Of a DNA stretch of 64,000 nt, positions 8,252-16,461 are shown piece by piece. The stretch is taken from NCBI GenBank assembly GCA_002393195.1, contig DGIK01000029.1, positions 1 through 64,000 on the forward strand, written 5' to 3'. Source of the stretch: Bacteroidales bacterium UBA3824 (GTDB taxonomy: Bacteria; Bacteroidota; Bacteroidia; Bacteroidales; UBA3824). The notes under the pieces were generated by a model. It ran no database searches and had not been told where the DNA came from. It was given only the letters and a program-made list of their open reading frames with translations. A program made the position numbers and the translations under genes. Position 1 is the first letter of the stretch; every line of letters begins with the position of its first letter.

Positions 8252-8731
8252 ATGACAAATTACGCAACAGCAACTAATACGGCGACGGCATCGTTTGATG
8301 CCGTAATGGATTATTTGCACTCTATCCCAATTAGTTATGAGACTAAGAAGTTTGTTTACAGGCAGTTGCGACAAGAGGTAAATGAAAACCATCACAAGAC
8401 AATGAAAGACCGGTTGCAGCAAATTTCTGGGTTGAAGCGAGGTTGGGACGGAGATGATGGATTGCCTATTAAGAAAAAAACAATCCAAAATTTTGCGCAA
8501 GTGCTCAGTATTTGTGATTTTGCGGACGTGGCTGATTGGTCATTGTTTCCAAACACAAATGGCACATTGCTTTTGGAACAAGAAAACGCTTCTATAAGCA
8601 TCGCCTCTACGGAGTTTTCTTATTATGCTGAAATGTCGGACAGGTATATGGAAGCCGAAAAACAGCCATATTCATTGCGCGCCTTTTTGGAAACATTGAG
8701 AACTATAAATGCTTTTTTGAAAAATGACTGA
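8252..8731 (+). CDS. unrecognised protein, first gene of a two-gene accessory module
   Basis: A 159-residue soluble protein without signal or membrane segments; a GTG at 8243 would add three residues. The notable feature is LKRGWDGDDGLPI near residue 63. It resembles a GWDG/GYDA-type segment that I remember from many small uncharacterised bacterial proteins, followed by a beta-rich half (NGTLLLEQENASISI). The promoter at 8195-8226 directly precedes it and the next gene overlaps its end by 8 bases, so the two products are probably made together. The layout resembles toxin-antitoxin or other paired accessory genes, but no known toxin or antitoxin fold is recognised. Confidence 0.75.
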   Translation: MTNYATATNTATASFDAVMDYLHSIPISYETKKFVYRQLRQEVNENHHKTMKDRLQQISGLKRGWDGDDGLPIKKKTIQNFAQVLSICDFADVADWSLFPNTNGTLLLEQENASISIASTEFSYYAEMSDRYMEAEKQPYSLRAFLETLRTINAFLKND

Positions 8732-9194
8732 CAAATTGCTTGACAATCAAGAAGATGTGACTCGTGCAATATTCTCGCCGCTGATGATAGATGATGATGG
8801 CAATTTGTCAAGGGCGGCATTTGCATTGCGTCATAATGAGGATTATATTTCAGTTGCCCAAACCAGCATTTCGTCTTGGAAAAATGATATTCGTTCTATT
8901 CCCGAAAATGCAAACCGCAGACTTTATGGTTATTGCTTGTTGAATGTAAAGAGTATCAGAGAGTTAAATTTTGTATATCGAAAATATCAGGCGGTATTTG
9001 ATGTGGTTGAAAAACATACGCCATCCAACCCTTCTCATTCGGGCATTTATGTGCTATTGGACAATGCTATCTTGAAGGGCGACAGAAAAAAGGGCTTGAA
9101 AAACATTCCGGAGGATGTTGCTGTTGATACTTTTACGATGCGTTACCAGAGAAAGTTGGTCAATCTCGCACAGGGCAACATTGTACGCCTTTAA
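8724..9194 (+). CDS. unrecognised protein, second gene of a two-gene accessory module
   Basis: A 156-residue soluble protein starting at an ATG that overlaps the preceding gene by 8 bases, typical of translational coupling. Near residue 15 it has AIFSPLMIDDDGNLSRAAF followed by NEDYISVAQ. This pattern (a DG-x-S-x-AAF stretch followed by a hydrophobic S-V strand) reminds me of proteins often found next to GWDG-type partners. No catalytic motif, helix-turn-helix or membrane segment is evident. The gene ends 20 bases before a single R2 hairpin that may terminate the unit. Function unknown. Confidence 0.72.
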   Translation: MTDKLLDNQEDVTRAIFSPLMIDDDGNLSRAAFALRHNEDYISVAQTSISSWKNDIRSIPENANRRLYGYCLLNVKSIRELNFVYRKYQAVFDVVEKHTPSNPSHSGIYVLLDNAILKGDRKKGLKNIPEDVAVDTFTMRYQRKLVNLAQGNIVRL

Positions 9195-9214
9195 ATGTTA
9201 GTCTGTCAATAAGT

Positions 9215-9239
9215 TGGAATGCGGGCGGCTCGCCCGCCC
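9215..9239. repeat. single R2 repeat hairpin
   Basis: The sequence contains GCGGGCG (9221-9227), GCT, CGCCCGC (9231-9237), a perfect 7-bp hairpin in the same context (GGAATGCGGG) as the R2 arms at 6327-6383. It lies between two convergent genes and is a plausible transcript end for both. Confidence 0.65.
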
Positions 9240-9241
9240 AA

Positions 9242-10261
9242 TCACTTATAAAAGTTTTTCACAAACCCCGTCGTGTCGTCTTTCTTGCCCAATACATACG
9301 TATTCCACGCCGCCTTTATGAATCCCATTCCGTATGCCGTCAATTGTACAAATACCGCCTCGATGGACAGCAAGCCGACGCGGACGCCGTTTTTGCGGGC
9401 GGAGTCGATGAATATAATCAACGACAACAATATCAATGGCGAGAGGCAGAGTAGGGGAGCAACCCAATTCTTGAAAATGATGGCTGTGACGATTGCCGCC
9501 AATATGCAAACTATTTCGCCGACAAGGAAACACGCGGGCAATGTGTGCACCAATTTCAACGAGCCGGGATGACGCTGATTGAGGTTGATGCGGGCGCAGC
9601 CGGAATTGAACACCTGACGGAAAAATTTGCGGAAGTCCGTGCGACGTTTGTGATATACGAAGGCTTCTTTTATCAATTGCGTCTCAAAACCGCCTTCCAA
9701 TATCCTCAGCGTCATATCGATGTCCTCGCCAAATCGCATTGTGGAAAATCCGTGCGTTGCCTCCAATACTTTGCGCGAAAATCCCATATTGAAACTTCTC
9801 GGATGAAATTTGCCCGCCTTCTCGCTCGCGCCGCGTATGCCGCCGGTGCTGATTATTGATGTCATTGCATAACTAATTGCCTTTTGCACGGGCGTAAAAT
9901 TGGGCATTGCCGCATCGGGTCCGCCGTAGCAATCGGTGAAATTGTCGTCGAGACGATGTGCCACTATTTGCATATAATCGTCGGGAATGATGCAGTCGCT
10001 GTCAAAAAAAACAAAATAATCGCCCTCAGACCTTTCTGCGCCGTAATTGCGCGTGGTGCCGGGTCCCGAATTTGGCTTATAATAATATTTGATGTCGAGT
10101 TGTGGGCGGTATTTTTCGATGATGGAATCGGAGCGGACGTTGCTGCCGTCCTCAACGACAATCACATCGAAGTCCTTGAAAGTCTGACGTGTAAGGCTGT
10201 CAAGAAGTTCGTCGATTTCCGTCGGGCGGTTGTAAAGCGGGATTATGATACTAAATTTCAT
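9242..10261 (-). CDS. family 2 glycosyltransferase, membrane-associated
   Basis: A 339-residue GT-A-fold glycosyltransferase. The N-terminal catalytic domain (about 1-230) has SIIIPLYNRP at residue 4, VVEDGS near 36, the nucleotide-sugar/metal site FFDSDC near 88 (DxD type) and a GEDIDMTLR segment near 183, the usual ED acceptor-side motif. Two or three hydrophobic helices lie at about 240-320. The acceptor and donor cannot be told; cell-envelope polysaccharide or glycolipid synthesis is the usual role. The start codon overlaps the stop of the AI-2E-family gene upstream by four bases (ATGA), so the pair is translationally coupled. Confidence 0.88.
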   Translation of the reverse strand: MKFSIIIPLYNRPTEIDELLDSLTRQTFKDFDVIVVEDGSNVRSDSIIEKYRPQLDIKYYYKPNSGPGTTRNYGAERSEGDYFVFFDSDCIIPDDYMQIVAHRLDDNFTDCYGGPDAAMPNFTPVQKAISYAMTSIISTGGIRGASEKAGKFHPRSFNMGFSRKVLEATHGFSTMRFGEDIDMTLRILEGGFETQLIKEAFVYHKRRTDFRKFFRQVFNSGCARINLNQRHPGSLKLVHTLPACFLVGEIVCILAAIVTAIIFKNWVAPLLCLSPLILLSLIIFIDSARKNGVRVGLLSIEAVFVQLTAYGMGFIKAAWNTYVLGKKDDTTGFVKNFYK

Positions 10262-11370
10262 TGTGAGATGCTTTTATGTTTTTCGGCGTCGTGTTTTTCA
10301 TATATCGTCTTATATTCCGAATAATAAATCTTGACGATGCAGGTGAACGGTATTGCGACTATAAGGCCGAGAAATCCAAGCAACTTGCCCCACACCGAGA
10401 GCGAGAGCAAAATCATTGCGGGATTGAGGCCTGTGGCGTGTCCCATAATCTTTGGCGTCAAAAACATATCTTGGATTATCTGCACCGACACAAAGACACT
10501 TGCCGTCATCAATATGCAGAGCCATATCGGCGTGCCGGTCTCCATACTCATCACGCAACTAAGCAGCAGCGCGGGCAGAAAGCCGAGGATTTGGAGATAA
10601 GGCACGATGTTGAGCGCGCCCACCATCAAGCCGAGCAACAGTCCCAGCGGCAGTCCAATTATCATAAAACCAAATGAATACAAGACCATCACGCAAATCA
10701 CGATGATTATCTGTCCGCGAAAATATTTTTGCATTTCGGATGTGAATCGCGTGAAAAATCTCAGAAAACGCTCCTTGAATTTGGTTGGCACGAGTTCCAC
10801 GATTCCCTTGCTGATGCCTTCGTAGTCGAGCATTATGAAAATGAGATACAGGATGATGATAGCCGCGCCCAACGCACTTGCTATCGCGCTGTAAGTCTTG
10901 CTGAAAAACGATCCCAAATGCGGCAGCAACGCCTTTGCGAGCGAATCAATCATAGCGGCGATATTGTCGCTTGCGAGGATAGCGGCGAGTTTTTCGTTGT
11001 TGGAGAGTTTGTTGATATAGTCGGTGATGAACGACGGCAGACCGTCCTGCCATTCGTTCAAAATGTTGTGTTCCACAAGCAGTGTGTACAGATGACGCAT
11101 TTCGGCGAATAGCAGCGGCAGTATCACCGCCAATATCACCGAAAACAACGTAAATGTCAGCAGCAATGTTACCACCACGGCTATCCATCTGCGGCGCAAA
11201 AACCGTTGGAAGAAGTGCACGACCGGGTTCAATATATAAGCCAGCATAAATGCCACTGCAAACGGCAGCAGCACATTCCGCAGATAATACACCAATGCCA
11301 ATGCACCCACCACGGCGCATATTTTGAGCAACAGGCTCACAGTCGGCGATATTTGTTCCTTTTCGGACAT
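10258..11370 (-). CDS. AI-2E family transporter (PerM-like)
   Basis: A 370-residue membrane protein with about eight transmembrane segments in the AI-2E/PerM arrangement: LLPFAVAFMLAYILNPVV near residue 29, a long polar segment (about 85-145), and the conserved C-terminal GLNPAMILLSLSVWGKLLGFLGLIVAIP region (about 310-340). The family includes TqsA and several proton-coupled antiporters, so the name does not fix the substrate. The start is the ATG at 11370 rather than the TTG one codon earlier. It is coupled to the following glycosyltransferase by a four-base overlap. Repeat R1 copy B lies upstream and no clear promoter was found. Confidence 0.87.
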   Translation of the reverse strand: MSEKEQISPTVSLLLKICAVVGALALVYYLRNVLLPFAVAFMLAYILNPVVHFFQRFLRRRWIAVVVTLLLTFTLFSVILAVILPLLFAEMRHLYTLLVEHNILNEWQDGLPSFITDYINKLSNNEKLAAILASDNIAAMIDSLAKALLPHLGSFFSKTYSAIASALGAAIIILYLIFIMLDYEGISKGIVELVPTKFKERFLRFFTRFTSEMQKYFRGQIIIVICVMVLYSFGFMIIGLPLGLLLGLMVGALNIVPYLQILGFLPALLLSCVMSMETGTPIWLCILMTASVFVSVQIIQDMFLTPKIMGHATGLNPAMILLSLSVWGKLLGFLGLIVAIPFTCIVKIYYSEYKTIYEKHDAEKHKSISQ

Positions 11371-11405
11371 CAAATGTTTAGTTTAAATATTAAAGTTTGT
11401 TATAA

Positions 11406-11540
11406 GGGGTGTCCTGACGGACAGAAATTGTACAAATCTAAACAAATCTTTCAAATAATCCAATAATCAACAAATCATTAAATCACTAAATCATTTGTAA
11501 AATTTGAAAAGATTTGTATGATTTCAAGCGAAGCGCCCCC
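11406..11540. repeat. dispersed palindromic repeat R1, copy B
   Basis: Head GGGGTGTCCTGACGGACAG and tail AAGCGAAGCGCCCCC match copy A (5499-5610). The ACAAATCTAAACAAATCT and AAATTTGAAAAGATTTGT arms also match, but the centre is longer and holds short AATCA/AATCATT direct repeats. As with copy A, an R3 repeat follows at once. Confidence 0.75.
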
Positions 11541-11545
11541 TTCTC

Positions 11546-11576
11546 CCGAATGGCAATTATGCATTATGCATTAATC
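11546..11576 (+). repeat. dispersed AT-rich repeat R3, copy at acyl-CoA reductase end
   Basis: CCCGAATGGCAATTATG plus CATTATGCATTAAT matches the R3 word at 5620 and 37396. The last codons and stop of the acyl-CoA reductase gene are made from this repeat. Confidence 0.6.
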
Positions 11577-12616
11577 AAAAATTCCATCGTATCTACTCCA
11601 TCGGCATAGTCCATCAGCGACGGATATTGCGCCTTGCCAAATCCGACTGTTGGCAGTCCGGGCAGCGGATTCGCAGAAACCACGCATTGCAAATCGTCTT
11701 TCATACCGCGCAGTCGCTCCGACAACGCTTCAATATCGTCGTATCTTTCGGCGTACAAAACCCCAATCGGCGAGCCGATGCCTTCGTCCTCCTTCAATAG
11801 CAGAAAATTGTTGTCCAAAAACTTTGCGTCCGACATCAGGTAAATCGCCTTGTTGTAAGTGTAATTGTCGGAATATTTGGCATTGTGGGCTACTGTGCAG
11901 TGGTCGATGATATTGCCGAAGAATGTATTGTAATCATAATCCTTGGGTACATAAATCTTTGACACGCTGCGACATCCGAGTCCGTAATACGCAAAAATGT
12001 CGTCTGCCAAGGCGTGATAGTCGTCGGGAGTTTCATTGCCGGTGAGCACAGAGACCGAATGACGGTTGCGGCGGATGATGTGGGGATATTTTGAAAAATA
12101 ATAATCAAAATAACGGCTCGTGTTGTTGCTGCCGGTTGCGATAATCGCGTCAAATACGAGCCTTTGACCGTCCTGTTCCTCGATGATGCGGTCTTGGAGC
12201 GTGGGGTCTATTTTTTTCAGGATTGCAACTACGGCTTTGGGCAGCAGAGTGTCCTTGCTCGAATATTTGATGATGCAGGTGCAGCCCGACAGGAGTATGC
12301 ACACCAAATCGTGGAAGCATACGAGAGGGATGTTGCCGGCGGGAATGAGTTTTACCTTCACATCGCGGGTCTTTGCGCCGTCAAGGGCGTATTTCTTATA
12401 AAACGCCTCCAAGTCGCGACGGTTGAGCATCTGGGAAAGCGAGCGGAGTTGCATTTTTACATATTCGGGCGTGAACCATCCATTGTGGTTGCGGCATACG
12501 GACGCCAATTCGCCCAAATTGCGGGCGTCGTCGGCGTATTGTGCATCGAGGGCTACATCCTCGCCAGCAGCCGCGCCTAATATTTTGCCGAGTGTCAAAA
12601 AGGTTTCCTTGTTCAT
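11564..12616 (-). CDS. acyl-CoA reductase (LuxC-like)
   Basis: A 350-residue cytoplasmic protein resembling the LuxC family, NADPH-dependent reductases that form fatty aldehydes from acyl donors through an acyl-cysteine. Visible family features are the IPAGNIPLVCFHDLVCILLSG segment (about 90-110), ATGSNNTSRYFDYYF near 165, the GLGCRSVSKIYVP stretch near 225 with the likely active-site cysteine, and the C-terminal PTVGFGKAQYPSL region. Such single genes are common in Bacteroidota without luxD or luxE; the pathway is unclear. The start is placed at the ATG at 12616; an ATG six codons upstream (12634) is also possible. The 3' end is formed from repeat R3. Confidence 0.8.
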   Translation of the reverse strand: MNKETFLTLGKILGAAAGEDVALDAQYADDARNLGELASVCRNHNGWFTPEYVKMQLRSLSQMLNRRDLEAFYKKYALDGAKTRDVKVKLIPAGNIPLVCFHDLVCILLSGCTCIIKYSSKDTLLPKAVVAILKKIDPTLQDRIIEEQDGQRLVFDAIIATGSNNTSRYFDYYFSKYPHIIRRNRHSVSVLTGNETPDDYHALADDIFAYYGLGCRSVSKIYVPKDYDYNTFFGNIIDHCTVAHNAKYSDNYTYNKAIYLMSDAKFLDNNFLLLKEDEGIGSPIGVLYAERYDDIEALSERLRGMKDDLQCVVSANPLPGLPTVGFGKAQYPSLMDYADGVDTMEFLINA

Positions 12617-12683
12617 AATACGCAAAATTATCATTAAATTATTAAAAAAACAAGCCGTATATAAAAAAATGGATTTTTTTTTC

Positions 12684-12691
12684 TAAATTTG
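12684..12691 (+). promoter_or_regulatory. -7 element for ispE
   Basis: TAAATTTG followed by CGG fits TAnnTTTG and lies 24 bases before the ispE ATG. No convincing -33 element is visible. Confidence 0.5.
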
Positions 12692-12715
12692 CGGAATGAT
12701 TAAACCGTTATCATT

Positions 12716-13558
12716 ATGAGAGAAATACATGCAAACGCCAAGATTAACATTGGCCTCAACATAACCAACCGTCGCCCCGATGGCTTCCACGACATCGAGA
12801 CGGTGTTTTATCCTGTCCGATTGGCAGACCATCTGTTTATCCGTCCCGCTGAAAACAAGGACGAGGAGATTTTCAACGTCTGGTCCAGCATACGTACTGT
12901 TGGAGGCGTGAGGGACGATAGCATCCAAGAAGAACTTAGCAAGGGCGGCACCAACATTATATCGAAGGCACTCGCGTTGCTTCGAGAGAATTATGATGTG
13001 CCGCCGATAGACATCGCCATGTTGAAAAATATTCCTGTGGGCGCGGGTCTTGGCGGCGGCTCGTCTGATGCGGCGTTTTTCATCAAGGAGATTAATTCGT
13101 TTTTCTCGCTCGGAATGACGACCGACCAGATGAAGGAACTTGCTTCGCGGCTTGGCAGCGATTGTGCTTTTTTCATCGACAACACCCCGAAATACGCCAC
13201 AGGTCGCGGCGAAATTATGCAGAGCGTGCCGTCGGTGTTGGATGGTTACAAGATAAAAGTAATCAAACCGCTTTTCAACATCTCCACGAAGGAGGCGTAT
13301 TCCAAGGTGAAGCCGCAGACGCCCAAGACATCGCTTTTGGAGGATTTCAATCGTCCTGTCAAGGAATGGAAGGATTATATCAAGAACGACTTTGAGCAAT
13401 TCTTGTTTCCAGAACATCCTGAATTGCAGCGATATAAGGACGCACTCTATGAGAGCGGCGCGTTGTATGCGGCTATGACTGGCAGCGGCTCGGCATTGTT
13501 TGGAATATTCGAGGGTGACCCGGTTTTGAACGACGAAATAAGGCAGTTGGCGGTATAA
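12716..13558 (+). CDS. ispE: 4-diphosphocytidyl-2-C-methyl-D-erythritol kinase
   Basis: IspE phosphorylates CDP-methylerythritol in the MEP isoprenoid pathway. The 280-residue GHMP kinase has the N-terminal AKINIGLNI, the substrate-binding RRPDGFHDI near residue 19, the ATP-binding PVGAGLGGGSSDAA near 107 and the third GHMP motif MTGSGSALFG near 250. Lysine 9 and the aspartate in LGSDCAF near 145 supply the catalytic pair. Length is normal. The ATG at 12716 stands just downstream of the -7 element at 12684-12691. The acyl-CoA reductase is divergent. The next gene begins 96 bases later on the same strand. Confidence 0.94.
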   Translation: MREIHANAKINIGLNITNRRPDGFHDIETVFYPVRLADHLFIRPAENKDEEIFNVWSSIRTVGGVRDDSIQEELSKGGTNIISKALALLRENYDVPPIDIAMLKNIPVGAGLGGGSSDAAFFIKEINSFFSLGMTTDQMKELASRLGSDCAFFIDNTPKYATGRGEIMQSVPSVLDGYKIKVIKPLFNISTKEAYSKVKPQTPKTSLLEDFNRPVKEWKDYIKNDFEQFLFPEHPELQRYKDALYESGALYAAMTGSGSALFGIFEGDPVLNDEIRQLAV

Positions 13559-13654
13559 AAACAAAAAAAATAAAAAATTTAGGCTTTTTGGAACTGAATT
13601 TGCCCGAAAGTTACTAATTTAGTAGGCTGAATTTGATTATATATTGCAATATAG

Positions 13655-16441
13655 ATGAAATCCAAGAAGACAAATAGCAGGATATATCTTGTGGTGAACA
13701 TAGTTGTGGCTGTGTTTTTCACCATATTGTTTGGTGTGCTCTGCGTTCTCGCCATCCATTCGCAGGACAGCGACTTGCGCCAGAAAAACTACCAGCAGAT
13801 GGACGATGCTATCAACGACCTCAGATATAGGCTTGAAACCGAAAACAACATCAACAGCGAGAACGTGTCTGAATCGCTCAGGCTCTTTGTGCATTTTATG
13901 CGGCAGAGCGGGCAGATAACGCAGGAGCAGGATTCCATAGGCCGCCAGACCACCAACTTCGAGACCGGCGAAACGTCTTACGAGCGCATACCGAGGTGGA
14001 CGGTAAGGGGCAAGGACTTGTCGTCGCTCAATTCGCTTATAGAAAATGTGTACAGCTTGACGGGCGCGCAGTCGGCTATTTACCAGAAGATTCCAGAGGG
14101 CTACCTCATTATGACCTCCAATTTTGACCACGGCGACCGCCAGTTGCTTTCCAACGTATTCATTCCCAATACTTCCGACATTGTGCCCACCATCGAGAAT
14201 GGCGAGATTTACAGCGGCAATATCACAATATTCAAGAAGCAATATGTGGCGGCGTTTTTCCCGTTGTTTTTGAATACCAAAATCAGCGGTATGATTTCCT
14301 GTATGAAGAGTTTTGGAATATCGAAGGATATTGAGAGTTACGTAAAGAGTCAGGTGGTCAATGAAACTGGCTATCTTTTTATGATGAGCAAGTCGGCGGG
14401 CGTGTATGTGCATCCCGATTTTGCCAATTCTGAGAGCCTGAGTTCGGAGCGTATGCTCAATAAGCTCAAAGGTGTTGGCTCCGAGATAGAGACCACCGTT
14501 TACAAGATGCCCGAAAAAGATTTTAAGATTTGCCAGAAGGCGGCTTACATCAAGGAGTTTGATGTTTATATAGGTGCGTGTTGCCCTGAGGACGACCTCG
14601 GATTGTCTGCAATGCGCAAGGCTGCGATTATCACTATTTTTGTGCTGTTTTGGGCGTTGGCGACGTCCATCGTGCTGCTGTCCAACTGGTTTTCGGCAAA
14701 ATTGTTCAACAAGGTGCGCTACTTCATCTATCAAGTGGCGGAGGGCAAAGTGCCCAAGAAACATTCGTCGAGGTTGGTATCCAAGTTTGAGCCGCAGGAA
14801 CTCGTTGATATGGAACACGTAATCAACGAAATCATCGACCACCAGCACAGCCGCATAGACTGCCTCGAAAAACTCATCAGTGATGGTTTTGACGCCAATA
14901 TTGCTATAGAGCGCGGCAAGGATTTCGAAGGCGACCTGCTATTGCAGCTCCAAGAAAAACTCGCCGACAAGGAGACCAGCGACAAGAGCCGCAAGGTGGA
15001 GATGGAGCACAGCGATTGGATTAATAAAGGCATCACCAAGTTTATCGAGATTTTACGTTTCCACGGACAGGAACGCAAGGTGTTGGCTTACAACATTATA
15101 AGCAACCTTGTCAAGTATGTGGGTGCAATACAGGGCGCAATATATTTCACCAACGAGGAAGACCCCGACAATATCAAGCTCGAACTCTCGGCTTGTTACG
15201 CCTACGAAAAACAGAAACTCATCGAGCAGACTTTTTCTGTGGATGATGGTTTGCTTGGTCGTGCTTATCACGAAAACCGCGTCATCAACCTCACCGACTT
15301 GCCGCCGGGATACATCAAGATTGTGAGCGGACTTGGCGACGCCCAGCCCAGCAATTTGATTATCGTGCCGCTTATCTTCAATCAGAAAAACAGCGGTATG
15401 TTGGAGCTCGCGTCGTTCAAGAAGTTTGAGGAATATCAGGTAACATTCCTCTCGCGCATTGCGGAGAGTATTGCTTCGGCTATCTCCGGATTGAAGATTA
15501 GCGAAAGAACCGAAACCCTCTTGCAGCGTAGTCAGGAGCAATCGAAACTTATGAAAATACAGGAAGTGGAGATGCGCCGCAACCTTCAAGAGATGCGTCG
15601 CCTCAAGGAAGAAGCGGAAAACAAGGACTCCGAGATGCGCGGTCTGTTCCGTGCCGTGGATTCCACGTCGCTCGTTACGCAGTACGACAAGGACGGCACC
15701 ATTCTGCACGTCAATTCGCGAATGTTGGATCTCTTGCAGGTCTCTGAGGACGACCTCGTGGGACGCAACCACGCCGATATTTCGTCTTTCAAGCCCAACG
15801 ACAAGAATTACCGAAAGTTTTGGGAGGATTTGCGCCACGGTCAGTCGCGTAGTTTGGTGGAATCCATCAACACCAAGCAAAAGACCATCTGGATGTCGGA
15901 AACCTTCTCGCCAATCACCGACGACAAGGGCAACGTGCTAAAAATCATCAATATTGGTATGGATATTTCCGATACCAAGGTGATGGAGCGTCAGCTTCGT
16001 CTACAAGAGCGCGAAATCAACCGTCAGATGGACAAGCAGAACGAAAAGGAGCGCGAACTCGCCGAAAAACAAAAATACATCGAGGAGCGTGAGATGGAGA
16101 TGAAAACCCTGTCCAAGGCTATGGATTCGTTTATCATCAGGCTCGAACTCAGCCGCAGGGGCATCATCCTCTCGTCCAATATGTTCTTCTACACGTTGAT
16201 GAATCTTCAAGATTCCGACGTCATCAACAAGGACATCACGGAGTTTCTCTCGCCAGAATACGTTACGCCGTTTTCCACCTCGCTCACAATACTTTGTACC
16301 GGCAAGGAGCAGCATGAGGATTTCAAGCTGCGCACATCGGCGTCGCAATCCATTACCATCTCCGCCAACCTATTCCCGATGCAAAACACGAAGGGCGACG
16401 TGGAGAAGATTTTATTACTCGCCACTGTTATCAGTGCATAA
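13655..16441 (+). CDS. Cache-GAF-PAS sensor protein without output domain (first of pair)
   Basis: A 928-residue membrane sensor. Order: transmembrane helix 1 (about 9-32), extracytoplasmic Cache-like domain (about 35-310, with TGAQSAIYQK and GYLFMMSKSAGVYVHPDF), transmembrane helix 2 (about 320-347), a linker helix, a GAF domain (about 460-610, with DGLLGRAYHENRVINLTDLP), a coiled coil (about 615-660), a PAS domain (about 662-775, ending in the usual INIGMDISDTK), a second coiled coil, and a degenerate PAS-like region to the C-terminus. No histidine kinase, GGDEF, phosphatase or MCP signalling domain follows, so output must go through a partner. It begins a same-strand run reaching proA and has a paralogue 20 bases downstream. 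Confidence 0.85.
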   Translation: MKSKKTNSRIYLVVNIVVAVFFTILFGVLCVLAIHSQDSDLRQKNYQQMDDAINDLRYRLETENNINSENVSESLRLFVHFMRQSGQITQEQDSIGRQTTNFETGETSYERIPRWTVRGKDLSSLNSLIENVYSLTGAQSAIYQKIPEGYLIMTSNFDHGDRQLLSNVFIPNTSDIVPTIENGEIYSGNITIFKKQYVAAFFPLFLNTKISGMISCMKSFGISKDIESYVKSQVVNETGYLFMMSKSAGVYVHPDFANSESLSSERMLNKLKGVGSEIETTVYKMPEKDFKICQKAAYIKEFDVYIGACCPEDDLGLSAMRKAAIITIFVLFWALATSIVLLSNWFSAKLFNKVRYFIYQVAEGKVPKKHSSRLVSKFEPQELVDMEHVINEIIDHQHSRIDCLEKLISDGFDANIAIERGKDFEGDLLLQLQEKLADKETSDKSRKVEMEHSDWINKGITKFIEILRFHGQERKVLAYNIISNLVKYVGAIQGAIYFTNEEDPDNIKLELSACYAYEKQKLIEQTFSVDDGLLGRAYHENRVINLTDLPPGYIKIVSGLGDAQPSNLIIVPLIFNQKNSGMLELASFKKFEEYQVTFLSRIAESIASAISGLKISERTETLLQRSQEQSKLMKIQEVEMRRNLQEMRRLKEEAENKDSEMRGLFRAVDSTSLVTQYDKDGTILHVNSRMLDLLQVSEDDLVGRNHADISSFKPNDKNYRKFWEDLRHGQSRSLVESINTKQKTIWMSETFSPITDDKGNVLKIINIGMDISDTKVMERQLRLQEREINRQMDKQNEKERELAEKQKYIEEREMEMKTLSKAMDSFIIRLELSRRGIILSSNMFFYTLMNLQDSDVINKDITEFLSPEYVTPFSTSLTILCTGKEQHEDFKLRTSASQSITISANLFPMQNTKGDVEKILLLATVISA

Positions 16442-16461
16442 TATGAAGTGATTTTTATACT

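Noticed and set aside
13637..14848. 403-codon open frame opposite the first sensor
   Set aside because: Shadow of the sensor gene; no motifs, and no promoter facing it.
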